This document shows positions 1 to 6,625 of a stretch of 64,000 nt of DNA, in pieces. This DNA is from Kosakonia oryzae (GTDB lineage Bacteria; Pseudomonadota; Gammaproteobacteria; Enterobacterales; Enterobacteriaceae). The DNA is taken from NCBI RefSeq assembly GCF_001658025.2, contig NZ_CP014007.2, forward strand, positions 2,294,001 through 2,358,000, given 5' to 3'. The notes under the pieces were generated by a model that did not search any database, was not told the origin of the DNA, and was given only the letters and a program-made list of their open reading frames with translations. Position numbers and translations under genes: made by a program. Numbering within the stretch: position 1 is the stretch's first letter; each line of letters begins with the position of its first letter.

Positions 1-107
1 AGCAATTGTCTATTTGTCGTACATTTGCTGGTGTTGCTGGACTGGATTCCGCTGAGGATGTCCGACGTTTCCTTGCACAGAGCAGAGATGGCGTGAAACA
101 TGGCTGA
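1..107 (+). CDS. C-terminal end of an Eag-type (DUF1795/DcrB-like) effector chaperone, partial
   Basis: The third frame is open from the window edge to a TGA at 105-107 and ends in VRRFLAQSRDGVKHG. It overlaps the ATG of the PAAR effector by 8 bp. Eag chaperones are small cytoplasmic proteins encoded directly upstream of effectors with a prePAAR motif and N-terminal transmembrane helices; they shield those helices and load the effector on VgrG. The assignment rests on this position and on the downstream effector architecture more than on the 34 residues visible. It could also be the end of another upstream T6SS gene. Confidence 0.5.
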   Translation, partial: QLSICRTFAGVAGLDSAEDVRRFLAQSRDGVKHG

Positions 108-1431
108 GTATCAAGCCGCGCGCGTTGATGATCCCATTGCTCATACAGCGTCGAAAGGCTGGATGATCGCTGGCCTTATCGGTGGTGCTTTGTTGGGCGC
201 GGCTGCCGTAGCGGTAACCGGTGGCGCGGCACTGGTGGCGGTCTCCGCTGTGGCCGCCAGTGCTTGCGCCGGCGGCGGTTTGGGGGAAGTTTTAGGCAGT
301 ATGTCATGGGCGCCCAGACATGTGACCGGAATGCTGAGGGAGGGGTCTCCTGATGTCTTTATCAATAGTCGTAAGGCAATTCGCGCGCATCTCTCTCTCG
401 GTGAGTGCGATGAGCATAGCGGTAGCCCACAGCGAGTTGCTGAAGGTTCTATAAAGGTATACATCAACAACTATCCTGCTGCGCGTCTCGGCGATCGTTT
501 GACCTGTAGTGCAGAGATTTTCCAGGGGTCTTCCAATGTTTTTATTGGGGGCGCAAAGGTTCAGACTGATGAAATCAGTCCGGAGATCCCGGAGTGGGTT
601 AACTGGGTAATGTTAGGTGTTGGGGCTGGTGCTCTGGCGGTAGTTGCCGGACCGGTAATTGCATTGTTTAGTACCGCAGGGGGAATGGCGGGAGGAACGC
701 TCGGCAACTATATTGGCGGTAAAATCTTTGGCGAGGGCAGTGACGGCCAGAAATGGAGCATGCTGGCTGGCGGGCTCATTGGCGGTGGTCTGGGGGCTAA
801 AGGCGGAGCGAAGTATAACGCCTGGCGGACCGGGAAGGTAATCGCAGAGCCTGCCGTGGTTAAATCTGTCGCTACTCCCAGACCATTGATGAGTCTGAAA
901 GAGGCGGTTGGTGAAGCAAGAGCTAGTAAATGGATTGCCCGAGGTCGGGAATTGATTGACAATAAAGCTCCGCACTTGTCCAAATTATTAACGGATGATC
1001 AGGTCGGTGCACTTCATGGTTACACCACAGATCCTGGTTATAAAATGATCAACCCTGCTCTGCGCGGGACAAAACCGCTAACACCGGAACTTGAAGCATT
1101 TGCCCAACATATCAATGAAGGTCTGGATAACCTTCCGGCTCATACCGGGACGACATTTCGTGGTATGAATAGTTTGCCTGATGAAGTCCTTAGCCAATAT
1201 ATGCCAGGCAATACCGTTTCTGACCGCGCGTTTGTGAGTAGCGATGTCAACAAAGCCTTTGATGGGCCAATTCAAATGAAAATGGAAGGCTATTCAGGCA
1301 GAAAAATTGATTTCTTGTCTGAATTTAATGCAACAGAAACTGAAGTACTGTTTAAAAGTGATACGCAGTTTGAAGTAATTAGTCGTACAAATGAAGCAGG
1401 TATAACCAAAATTCACTTGAAGGAACTCTAA
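100..1431 (+). CDS. Type VI effector: prePAAR + PAAR + Tre1-like ADP-ribosyltransferase
   Basis: This 443-aa protein is a specialised T6SS spike effector. Residues 6-15 (AARVDDPIAH) fit the prePAAR motif AARxxDxxxH, followed by a Gly/Ala-rich hydrophobic segment at about 22-60. A PAAR fold covers about 70-165, and a second Gly-rich hydrophobic stretch lies at about 168-235. The C-terminal part (about 280-443) carries the R-S-E signature of arginine ADP-ribosyltransferases: R354 in TTFRG, Ser-Ser in AFVSSD (380-381) and the ExE pair E413/E415 in TETEVLF. Serratia Tre1 has this arrangement and ADP-ribosylates FtsZ; the target here is inferred from that. The next gene is an ADP-ribosylglycohydrolase, the known immunity type for Tre1. 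The stop/start overlap TAATG couples the two genes. Confidence 0.87.
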   Translation: MAEYQAARVDDPIAHTASKGWMIAGLIGGALLGAAAVAVTGGAALVAVSAVAASACAGGGLGEVLGSMSWAPRHVTGMLREGSPDVFINSRKAIRAHLSLGECDEHSGSPQRVAEGSIKVYINNYPAARLGDRLTCSAEIFQGSSNVFIGGAKVQTDEISPEIPEWVNWVMLGVGAGALAVVAGPVIALFSTAGGMAGGTLGNYIGGKIFGEGSDGQKWSMLAGGLIGGGLGAKGGAKYNAWRTGKVIAEPAVVKSVATPRPLMSLKEAVGEARASKWIARGRELIDNKAPHLSKLLTDDQVGALHGYTTDPGYKMINPALRGTKPLTPELEAFAQHINEGLDNLPAHTGTTFRGMNSLPDEVLSQYMPGNTVSDRAFVSSDVNKAFDGPIQMKMEGYSGRKIDFLSEFNATETEVLFKSDTQFEVISRTNEAGITKIHLKEL

Positions 1432-2501
1432 TGATCGATTTACATGCCGACGATCTTACAATCAGTAATTATGCCGATCGGTATTATGATTATCTGCCTC
1501 CTAACATTAGAAAACGATTGTCTGAGGCGACTGATCCATCAGCGGTTAAATACGAGGCCTGGGACGAAGCGCTTCCGCTTGTGATTTCGCGCGAAACTGC
1601 GCGGGATAAAGCGATTGGCGCAATGGTCGGGTTGGCGGTCGGCGATGCAGTGGGGACAACGCTTGAATTTCAGCCCCGGGATCGTTATACGGTACACGAT
1701 ATGGTGGGAGGGGGAGCCTTCAGGCTTAAGGCTGGTGAGTGGACCGATGATACGTCAATGGCATTGTGCTTGGCTGAAACCTATCTACAACGGAATAAAT
1801 TAGAGGTAAATGATTTCCGCGATCGGCTGGTACGCTGGTATAAGCAGGGTGAAAACAGCAGCAACGGTATCTGTTTCGATATCGGCAATACAACCCGTTT
1901 TGCACTGGAACAATATCTTCAGCACGGTCCGATGTGGATGGGGAATACAGAAAAAAATACCGCCGGTAACGCGGCGCTGATACGTGAAGCGCCAGTAGCC
2001 ATATTTCGTCGAAAAACACTACGTGGAATATGGTTTGACTCGCAGGCGCAGAGTCAGGCGACGCATGGAGCGTCTGAATCCCTTTCATCTTGTTTTTTCC
2101 TTGGATTGATATTGCATTATTTAATCAATGGATATGACAAGGAAAAAACATTTTCACCGCATATCGTACCGCTGTCTTCACGGGTATTGATTATTAATGC
2201 TGGTGAGTACAAACAAAAAACGCGCGATCAGATTCGTTCCAGTGCATATGTTATTGATACCCTCGAAGCCGCTCTCTGGGCCGTGTGGAATACGAATAAT
2301 TTCCGCGATGCGGTATTATTAGCCGCAAACCTGGGTGACGATGCCGATAGCGTTGCTGCTACAGCAGGGCAAATCGCCGGAGCGTTATATGGCCACGCTG
2401 GCATTCCGCAAGACTGGAAAGACAAACTGGTGCAACATGGACGCATTGCAAATATGGCGGCTGAATTATTTGACCGCGCACCCGATGAGAATTTTCTTTA
2501 A
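1431..2501 (+). CDS. Tri1-like ADP-ribosylglycohydrolase immunity protein
   Basis: This 356-aa protein is a DraG/ARH-family ADP-ribosylglycohydrolase. GAMVGLAVGDAVGTTLEF (63-80) is the family's N-terminal glycine-rich motif. The metal-binding motifs WTDDTSMA (104-111) and NLGDDADSVAATAGQIAGALYG near residue 310 are intact, so enzymatic reversal of ADP-ribosylation looks possible. About 55 residues precede the catalytic domain. In Serratia Tri1 such an N-terminal extension plugs the toxin active site, giving a second, enzyme-independent protection. The gene overlaps the toxin stop by 1 bp. Its position and family make immunity the likely role rather than dinitrogenase-reductase glycohydrolase (DraG), even though the strain also carries nitrogenase. 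Confidence 0.85.
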   Translation: MIDLHADDLTISNYADRYYDYLPPNIRKRLSEATDPSAVKYEAWDEALPLVISRETARDKAIGAMVGLAVGDAVGTTLEFQPRDRYTVHDMVGGGAFRLKAGEWTDDTSMALCLAETYLQRNKLEVNDFRDRLVRWYKQGENSSNGICFDIGNTTRFALEQYLQHGPMWMGNTEKNTAGNAALIREAPVAIFRRKTLRGIWFDSQAQSQATHGASESLSSCFFLGLILHYLINGYDKEKTFSPHIVPLSSRVLIINAGEYKQKTRDQIRSSAYVIDTLEAALWAVWNTNNFRDAVLLAANLGDDADSVAATAGQIAGALYGHAGIPQDWKDKLVQHGRIANMAAELFDRAPDENFL

Positions 2502-2534
2502 CCGGAATGAAATCAAATTGCCTTGCTGAAAATA

Positions 2535-2804
2535 ATGTCAGGATTAAGAAAAATGTACCACTTAATCCGTCAGGAGGGCGAAGTGCTACTGCTTAAATTC
2601 CTTGGCAAAGCGTTCAAAAATCTCTCCGATGTCGATGTGTTAATAAAAATAACCAAAGGAAGTGAATACATCATCCCGATGAAAAGTATTATCCAACACA
2701 ACGGTAAAAGGGAGCGAAAAGTGTTATCTAATGAATATATTGACGACTTGTCGGCTCTAATTTTCTTATACGGATCTTTAGGATTGACTGATGTCCTCCG
2801 CTGA
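2535..2804 (+). CDS. Small hypothetical protein in the immunity gene group
   Basis: An 89-aa ORF from ATG 2535; a second ATG at 2553 would give MYHLIRQEGEVLLLKFLGKAFKNL. I do not recognise the family. It is soluble, has mixed charge, no membrane segment and no cysteines. It lies 33 bp after the Tri1-like gene and 120 bp before a Tsi6-like gene, both immunity proteins, and is more AT-rich than the chromosome core, so a third immunity or accessory role is possible. Function unknown. Confidence 0.5.
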   Translation: MSGLRKMYHLIRQEGEVLLLKFLGKAFKNLSDVDVLIKITKGSEYIIPMKSIIQHNGKRERKVLSNEYIDDLSALIFLYGSLGLTDVLR

Positions 2805-2923
2805 TTCAGGAACAGACGAGATTTTTTATGCTGCTGGGTGCGACATCGTCTCTACTCCATTGTCGCCAGCACTCTGTTTATCGTATGCGTCCGTGCCGTG
2901 TCGACTGGCTATCGAGCTGTTAA

Positions 2924-3310
2924 ATGACTGAATTAACTGCCTTAGATTATGTAGAAAAAGCTTTAAGATTAGCGGTTAAAAGATATAAATCGATTAAAAG
3001 TAATCCAGCCGCTGGTGCGCTTGAGCCTATGTACAATTCAATTGTTGCTCAGCTTGAATATTTGAGGGATGTTGTCAATGGAACGCAAAAAGACAAAAGT
3101 AAGTTACGCGATCTGACGTTTGGTATCTTTGCGGTTAAAGAATTTGAAACATCTGATGAAATTTTCTTTGAACGCTTAACTGATGCTTTTTATATTGCCG
3201 CGCAAATACGCAAGGGATTAAAGATACAATTGCCACATCAGGTTAATAAGATTTTTTTTGAAAAACAAAAGAAACTTTCCAGCTTATATCCATATGATTT
3301 TTCTGTGTAG
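2924..3310 (+). CDS. Orphan Tsi6-like immunity protein
   Basis: This 128-aa helical protein resembles Tsi6, the immunity partner of Pseudomonas Tse6/Tas1-type effectors. The matching features are an N-terminal YVEKALRLAV helix, a QLEYLRDVV segment, then LTFGIFAVKEFETSDEIF and a C-terminal KGLKIQLPHQ, in the same order as I remember them in Tsi6 (from memory, not aligned by software). No Tse6-type NAD(P)+ glycohydrolase or (p)ppApp synthetase toxin domain is encoded next to it, so it looks like a retained orphan immunity gene. A hairpin terminator follows at 3365-3390. The ribosome binding site is weak and the 120 bp upstream show no gene. Confidence 0.65.
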   Translation: MTELTALDYVEKALRLAVKRYKSIKSNPAAGALEPMYNSIVAQLEYLRDVVNGTQKDKSKLRDLTFGIFAVKEFETSDEIFFERLTDAFYIAAQIRKGLKIQLPHQVNKIFFEKQKKLSSLYPYDFSV

Positions 3311-3364
3311 GTTTCCATAATAAAATAAATGGTGTATGTCTGTAATAAACACATCTTTTTTATA

Positions 3365-3390
3365 AAAAACTGGTTTATATGCCGGTTTTT
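3365..3390 (+). terminator. Hairpin terminator after the Tsi6-like gene
   Basis: AAAACTGG pairs with CCGGTTTT around an 8-nt loop and is followed by T residues. The same hairpin occurs in repeat copy 2 after the second immunity gene pair. Its A- and T-flanked form could also work on the minus strand. Confidence 0.6.
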
Positions 3391-3518
3391 CATGCCTGTA
3401 TGTAAATCAGATCCCGCGAGCGGGTGATATTCACCGATTTTTGATATGCGGAGCAAAGCCCTGGGCCGATCTCCTAAAAAAACACCCGGCTGGTTTCCCG
3501 GCCGGGTGTTTTCACATC

Positions 3519-3912
3519 TTAACGCTGGCTACAGCCTGCGCACTGTTTGTTCTGGATCTGCTGGAAGAAATCGTTACCTTTGTCATCCACCAGAATAAAC
3601 GCCGGGAAGTTCTCCACTTCAATCTTCCAGATCGCTTCCATACCCAGTTCCGGGTAAGCCACGCATTCGAGGCTCTTAATGCTCTGCTGCGCCAGTACTG
3701 CAGCCGGGCCGCCAATACTTCCCAGATAGAAACCGCCGTGTTTGGCACAGGCATCGGTCATTTGCTGGCTGCGGTTGCCTTTCGCCAGCATGATCATGCT
3801 CGCGCCGTGGGATTGCAGCAGATCCACGTAGGAATCCATACGCCCTGCGGTGGTTGGGCCGAGGGAACCGGAAGCATAACCTTCAGGCGTTTTTGCCGGG
3901 CCTGCGTAATAG
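3519..3912 (-). pseudogene. Truncated duplicate of the fumarase gene (C-terminal ~130 codons)
   Basis: Reading right to left, the frame enters at [19 protein letters not shown] and ends at CAGCSQR, the same C-terminus as the intact fumarase downstream. Only a Val-to-Met change (QQVTD/QQMTD) was noticed in the shared part. Everything before the YYAGPAK residues is missing and replaced by unrelated sequence, so no functional fumarase can be made. It is a by-product of the 560-bp repeat. The short open frame running on to 3971 is a chance extension. Confidence 0.9.
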
Positions 3913-4026
3913 GTTCCAATCAGCCCGGAAAATAAGGGAGACTTAGAAGCTGTTGTTAATACAGAAGGCATGATTAACGGTAGGGATTTTATAGTTAAAG
4001 ATATAGTTACAGGAGAAATATTATGA
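3913..4026 (+). pseudogene. Orphan toxin C-terminal tip (truncated effector)
   Basis: Directly after the repeat junction the plus strand stays open for 37 codons ([15 protein letters not shown]... to VTGEIL) and ends in TGA 4024-4026. This TGA overlaps the ATG of the next gene as ATGA, the coupling usual between a toxin and its immunity gene. Upstream, in the repeat, this frame is only antisense to fumarase and has no plausible start. I read it as the last 37 residues of an effector whose remainder was deleted. The toxin family is not recognisable from this tip. Confidence 0.6.
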
Positions 4027-4286
4027 CTAACCTAAAAAAAATATCAGTAAACCCGTGGGATTTTACACTTTATCAAAAAAAAGATGGCGAATTTATTTTA
4101 AAGGTAATGTTTAGCGAAGGTGATTATAAAATTGATGTGGCGAGATTTTTTTTGTTTTCGTTTGATGAGATGGTTAAACCGTTAGATGTTGATTACGTTA
4201 AAAGCATTTCTGAAAATATTCGCGCAAATTATAATTCTTTTCAATCAAGAGAATTAAGTAAAAAAGAATTTGACGATCTTGTCTGA
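4023..4286 (+). CDS. Small putative immunity protein, paralogue 1
   Basis: An 87-aa soluble protein with a strong AGGAG-like site just before the ATG. It is paralogous to the next gene: both show WDFTLYQ/GDFELLR, then FILKVM/WILSVL, an FLFSFDE/FLLTDDE stretch, [32 protein letters not shown] and REL/REV. No known family is recognised. It overlaps the stop of an orphan toxin tip (ATGA), which strongly suggests it was that toxin's immunity gene. The sequence is markedly AT-rich compared with the fumarase beside it, a sign of transfer. Confidence 0.7.
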   Translation: MTNLKKISVNPWDFTLYQKKDGEFILKVMFSEGDYKIDVARFFLFSFDEMVKPLDVDYVKSISENIRANYNSFQSRELSKKEFDDLV

Positions 4287-4371
4287 TGGTTTTTCGCGTC
4301 TGGTTAAATGACGATGCGATATTTACAACTGATACCTGTCATTGTTTTCTGGCGTAATAAGGAAGTTTAAG

Positions 4372-4629
4372 ATGAAAGTATATGTTGTCTGTTCACAACG
4401 AGGTGATTTTGAGTTGCTAAGGTCGGCCGATAAATGGATACTTTCAGTATTAATGCCTAATTATTATCCCAATTCGCATTTTGACGTTAGTAAAGACTTT
4501 TTATTAACAGATGATGAAGTTACTCATAAAGAGGATGTCGAATATTTAAAGAAACCTGCGGAGAACATCAGGAAAGACTGGAGTACATTTTTGAATCGGG
4601 AAGTTTCGGACGTTAAAATAGTGCGTTAA
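4372..4629 (+). CDS. Small putative immunity protein, paralogue 2
   Basis: An 85-aa protein from ATG 4372, chosen because TAAGGAAGTTTAAG supplies a ribosome site; an in-frame upstream start at 4342 has none. It aligns over almost its full length with the 87-aa protein just upstream (FELL.., DFLLTDDE, EDVEYLKKPAENIRKDWSTFLNRE), so the two are tandem paralogues. No catalytic or membrane features are visible. Duplicated immunity genes beside toxin remnants are common in polymorphic toxin loci. A hairpin terminator follows at 4770-4796. Confidence 0.7.
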   Translation: MKVYVVCSQRGDFELLRSADKWILSVLMPNYYPNSHFDVSKDFLLTDDEVTHKEDVEYLKKPAENIRKDWSTFLNREVSDVKIVR

Positions 4630-4769
4630 CCATTTCAGATAAATAATCATCATCAAGGTTATATCTATCCATAAAAGCAGAATGGCCGGGATTGATGATG
4701 AATTACAACGTATTATCTTTAAGTCTCTGGCGTTGGTATATCTCTTTTTATTTATACTATCTTTTTTAT

Positions 4770-4796
4770 AAAAACTGGTTTATATGCCGGTTTTTC
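4770..4796 (+). terminator. Hairpin terminator after the second immunity pair
   Basis: AAAACTGG and CCGGTTTT form an 8-bp stem with T residues following; identical to the hairpin in repeat copy 1. Confidence 0.6.
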
Positions 4797-4884
4797 ATGC
4801 CTGCAGGTAAATCAGATCTCGCGAGCGGGTGATATTCACCGAATTTTTGATATGCGGAGCAAAGCCCTGGGCCGATCTCCTAAA

Positions 4885-4918
4885 AAAACACCCGGCGGGT
4901 TTCCCGGCCGGGTGTTTT
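4885..4918 (-). terminator. Rho-independent terminator of the fumarase operon
   Basis: AAAACACCCGGC and GCCGGGTGTTTT form a 12-bp stem just after the fumarase stop, followed by T residues on the minus strand. A near-identical copy stands at about 3478-3511 in repeat copy 1. Confidence 0.85.
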
Positions 4919-4924
4919 CACATC

Positions 4925-6574
4925 TTAACGCTGGCTACAGCCTGCGCACTGTTTGTTCTGGATCTGCTGGAAGAAATCGTTACCTTTGTCATCCACCAGA
5001 ATAAACGCCGGGAAGTTCTCCACTTCAATCTTCCAGATCGCTTCCATACCCAGTTCCGGGTAAGCCACGCATTCGAGGCTCTTAATGCTCTGCTGCGCCA
5101 GTACTGCAGCCGGGCCGCCAATACTTCCCAGATAGAAACCGCCGTGTTTGGCACAGGCATCGGTCACTTGCTGGCTGCGGTTGCCTTTCGCCAGCATGAT
5201 CATGCTCGCGCCGTGGGATTGCAGCAGATCCACGTAGGAATCCATACGCCCTGCGGTGGTTGGGCCGAGGGAACCGGAAGCATAACCTTCAGGCGTTTTC
5301 GCCGGGCCTGCGTAATAGATCGGGTGATCTTTCACGTACTGCGGCAGCTCTTCGCCGTTGTCGATCAGCTCTTTCAGTTTTGCATGGGCAATATCACGCG
5401 CCACGATGATAGTGCCGTTCAGCGACAGACGAGTCGATACCGGGAACGCAGAAAGCTGCGCCAGGATATCTTTCATCGGCTGGTTCAGATTGATTTTCGC
5501 CACATCGCCTTCGCCCTGCTGGCGCAGCGCTTCCGGAATGTACTGCCCCGGATTGTGCTCCATTTTCTCAATCCAGATACCTTCGCGGTTGATTTTCGCT
5601 TTGATATTACGGTCGGCGGAGCAGGAGACACCCATGCCGATCGGGCAGGATGCGCCGTGACGCGGCAGACGGATCACGCGGATGTCGTGGGCGAAATATT
5701 TACCGCCAAACTGCGCGCCAAGACCGAGGTTCTGCGCTTCCTGCATCAGTTCCTGTTCCAGTTGCACATCGCGGAATGCCTGGCCGTGCTCGTTACCTTC
5801 GGTCGGCAGACCATCATAGTAACGGGTCGATGCCAGCTTCACGGTTTTCAGCGTGGATTCAGCGGACGTGCCGCCAATAACAAAGGCAATGTGGTACGGC
5901 GGGCAGGCTGCCGTGCCGAGAGAACGCATCTTCTCAACCAGGTAGTTTTTCAGTTTCGCCGGGGTGATCAGCGCCTTGGTTTCCTGGTAGAGATAGGTTT
6001 TGTTTGCAGAACCGCCGCCTTTGGCGATGCAAAGGAACTTATACTCATCGCCATCCACGCTGTAGAGATCGATCTGTGCCGGCAGGTTGGTGCCGGTATT
6101 CACTTCTTTGTACATATCCAGCGGCGCGTTCTGTGAATAGCGCAGGTTATCTTCGGTGTAAGTGTTATAGACACCGCGAGCCAGCGCCGCTTCGTCGCCG
6201 CCGCCGGTCCATACGCGCTGGCCTTTTTTACCCATGATGATTGCCGTGCCGGTATCCTGGCAGGTCGGCAGCACGCCCTTGGCGGCGATTTCGGAATTAC
6301 GCAGGAATTGCAGCGCCACGTATTTGTCGTTTTCGCTCGCTTCCGGGTCAGTCAGAATGGCCGCAACCTGTTTCTGGTGGGAAGTGCGCAGCAGGAAAGA
6401 GGCATCGTGGAAAGCCTGCTGTGCCAGCAGCGTCAGCGCTTCGGGTTCCACTTTTAAGACTTCCTGGCCGTCAAAGTCGGCGACCGAAACATGTTCACGG
6501 CTCAGCAGATAATATTCCGTATTGTCTTTCGCCAGCGGGAACGGATCCTGATATACAAAAGGTTTGTTCGACAT
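4925..6574 (-). CDS. Class I fumarate hydratase (FumA/FumB type)
   Basis: This 549-aa protein is the oxygen-sensitive [4Fe-4S] fumarase that interconverts fumarate and malate. The three cluster cysteines lie in [22 protein letters not shown] and [17 protein letters not shown]; the C-terminal domain contains [26 protein letters not shown]. Length equals that of E. coli FumA and FumB, which sequence alone here does not separate. It is the second gene after a DASS dicarboxylate transporter, 51 bp apart with a hairpin between, and faces an NADH-fumarate reductase. Supplying fumarate for anaerobic reduction, as FumB does, is the likely role. Its last 393 coding bp are duplicated upstream at 3519-3912. 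Confidence 0.93.
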   Translation of the reverse strand: MSNKPFVYQDPFPLAKDNTEYYLLSREHVSVADFDGQEVLKVEPEALTLLAQQAFHDASFLLRTSHQKQVAAILTDPEASENDKYVALQFLRNSEIAAKGVLPTCQDTGTAIIMGKKGQRVWTGGGDEAALARGVYNTYTEDNLRYSQNAPLDMYKEVNTGTNLPAQIDLYSVDGDEYKFLCIAKGGGSANKTYLYQETKALITPAKLKNYLVEKMRSLGTAACPPYHIAFVIGGTSAESTLKTVKLASTRYYDGLPTEGNEHGQAFRDVQLEQELMQEAQNLGLGAQFGGKYFAHDIRVIRLPRHGASCPIGMGVSCSADRNIKAKINREGIWIEKMEHNPGQYIPEALRQQGEGDVAKINLNQPMKDILAQLSAFPVSTRLSLNGTIIVARDIAHAKLKELIDNGEELPQYVKDHPIYYAGPAKTPEGYASGSLGPTTAGRMDSYVDLLQSHGASMIMLAKGNRSQQVTDACAKHGGFYLGSIGGPAAVLAQQSIKSLECVAYPELGMEAIWKIEVENFPAFILVDDKGNDFFQQIQNKQCAGCSQR

Positions 6575-6596
6575 AGCTCATTACTCCATAAAAATA

Positions 6597-6620
6597 AACC
6601 GCCGGGAAAGCCCGGCGGTT
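6597..6620 (-). other. Intergenic hairpin between transporter and fumarase genes
   Basis: AACCGCCGGG and CCCGGCGGTT form a 10-bp stem with an AAAG loop, followed on the minus strand by TTTATTTT. It resembles a weak terminator or a processing/stabilising hairpin that could set the ratio of transporter to fumarase mRNA. Confidence 0.6.
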
Positions 6621-6625
6621 GTGAA

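Larger units (their letters stand above)
3353..3912. repeat. Direct repeat copy 1 (fumarase 3' end plus downstream terminators)
   Basis: About 560 bp are nearly identical to 4759-5318. The unit contains a small hairpin, about 90 bp of spacer, the fumarase terminator and the last ~130 codons of the fumarase gene read on the minus strand. Only a handful of substitutions and single-base indels separate the copies (for example CTGTATG/CTGCAGG, and GGCTGG/GGCGGG in the terminator loop). Identity stops at GCGTAATAG: copy 2 continues into the intact gene, copy 1 into foreign sequence. Confidence 0.95.
4759..5318. repeat. Direct repeat copy 2 (inside and after the intact fumarase gene)
   Basis: Partner of 3353-3912. 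It covers the same hairpin, spacer, terminator and fumarase 3' coding end, here continuous with the intact gene. The copies are direct repeats about 1.4 kb apart and flank the toxin tip and two immunity genes, so homologous recombination between them could delete that islet in one step. Confidence 0.95.

Noticed and set aside
1431-2501. DraG regulating nitrogenase by removing ADP-ribose from the Fe protein
   Set aside because: The gene is coupled to an ADP-ribosyltransferase effector and has the Tri1-type N-terminal extension; no draT is seen near the anf genes.
3441-3935. 164-codon plus-strand frame in repeat copy 1
   Set aside because: Antisense to the fumarase fragment and identical to the antisense of the intact copy; not a gene.
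3353-5318. Insertion sequence or composite transposon
   Set aside because: The repeated units are fumarase coding ends and terminators, with no transposase and no terminal inverted repeats or target duplication seen.
4829-6136. 435-codon open frame on the plus strand
   Set aside because: It is antisense to the fumarase gene, which has clear family motifs; GC-rich codon use leaves the opposite frame open by chance.
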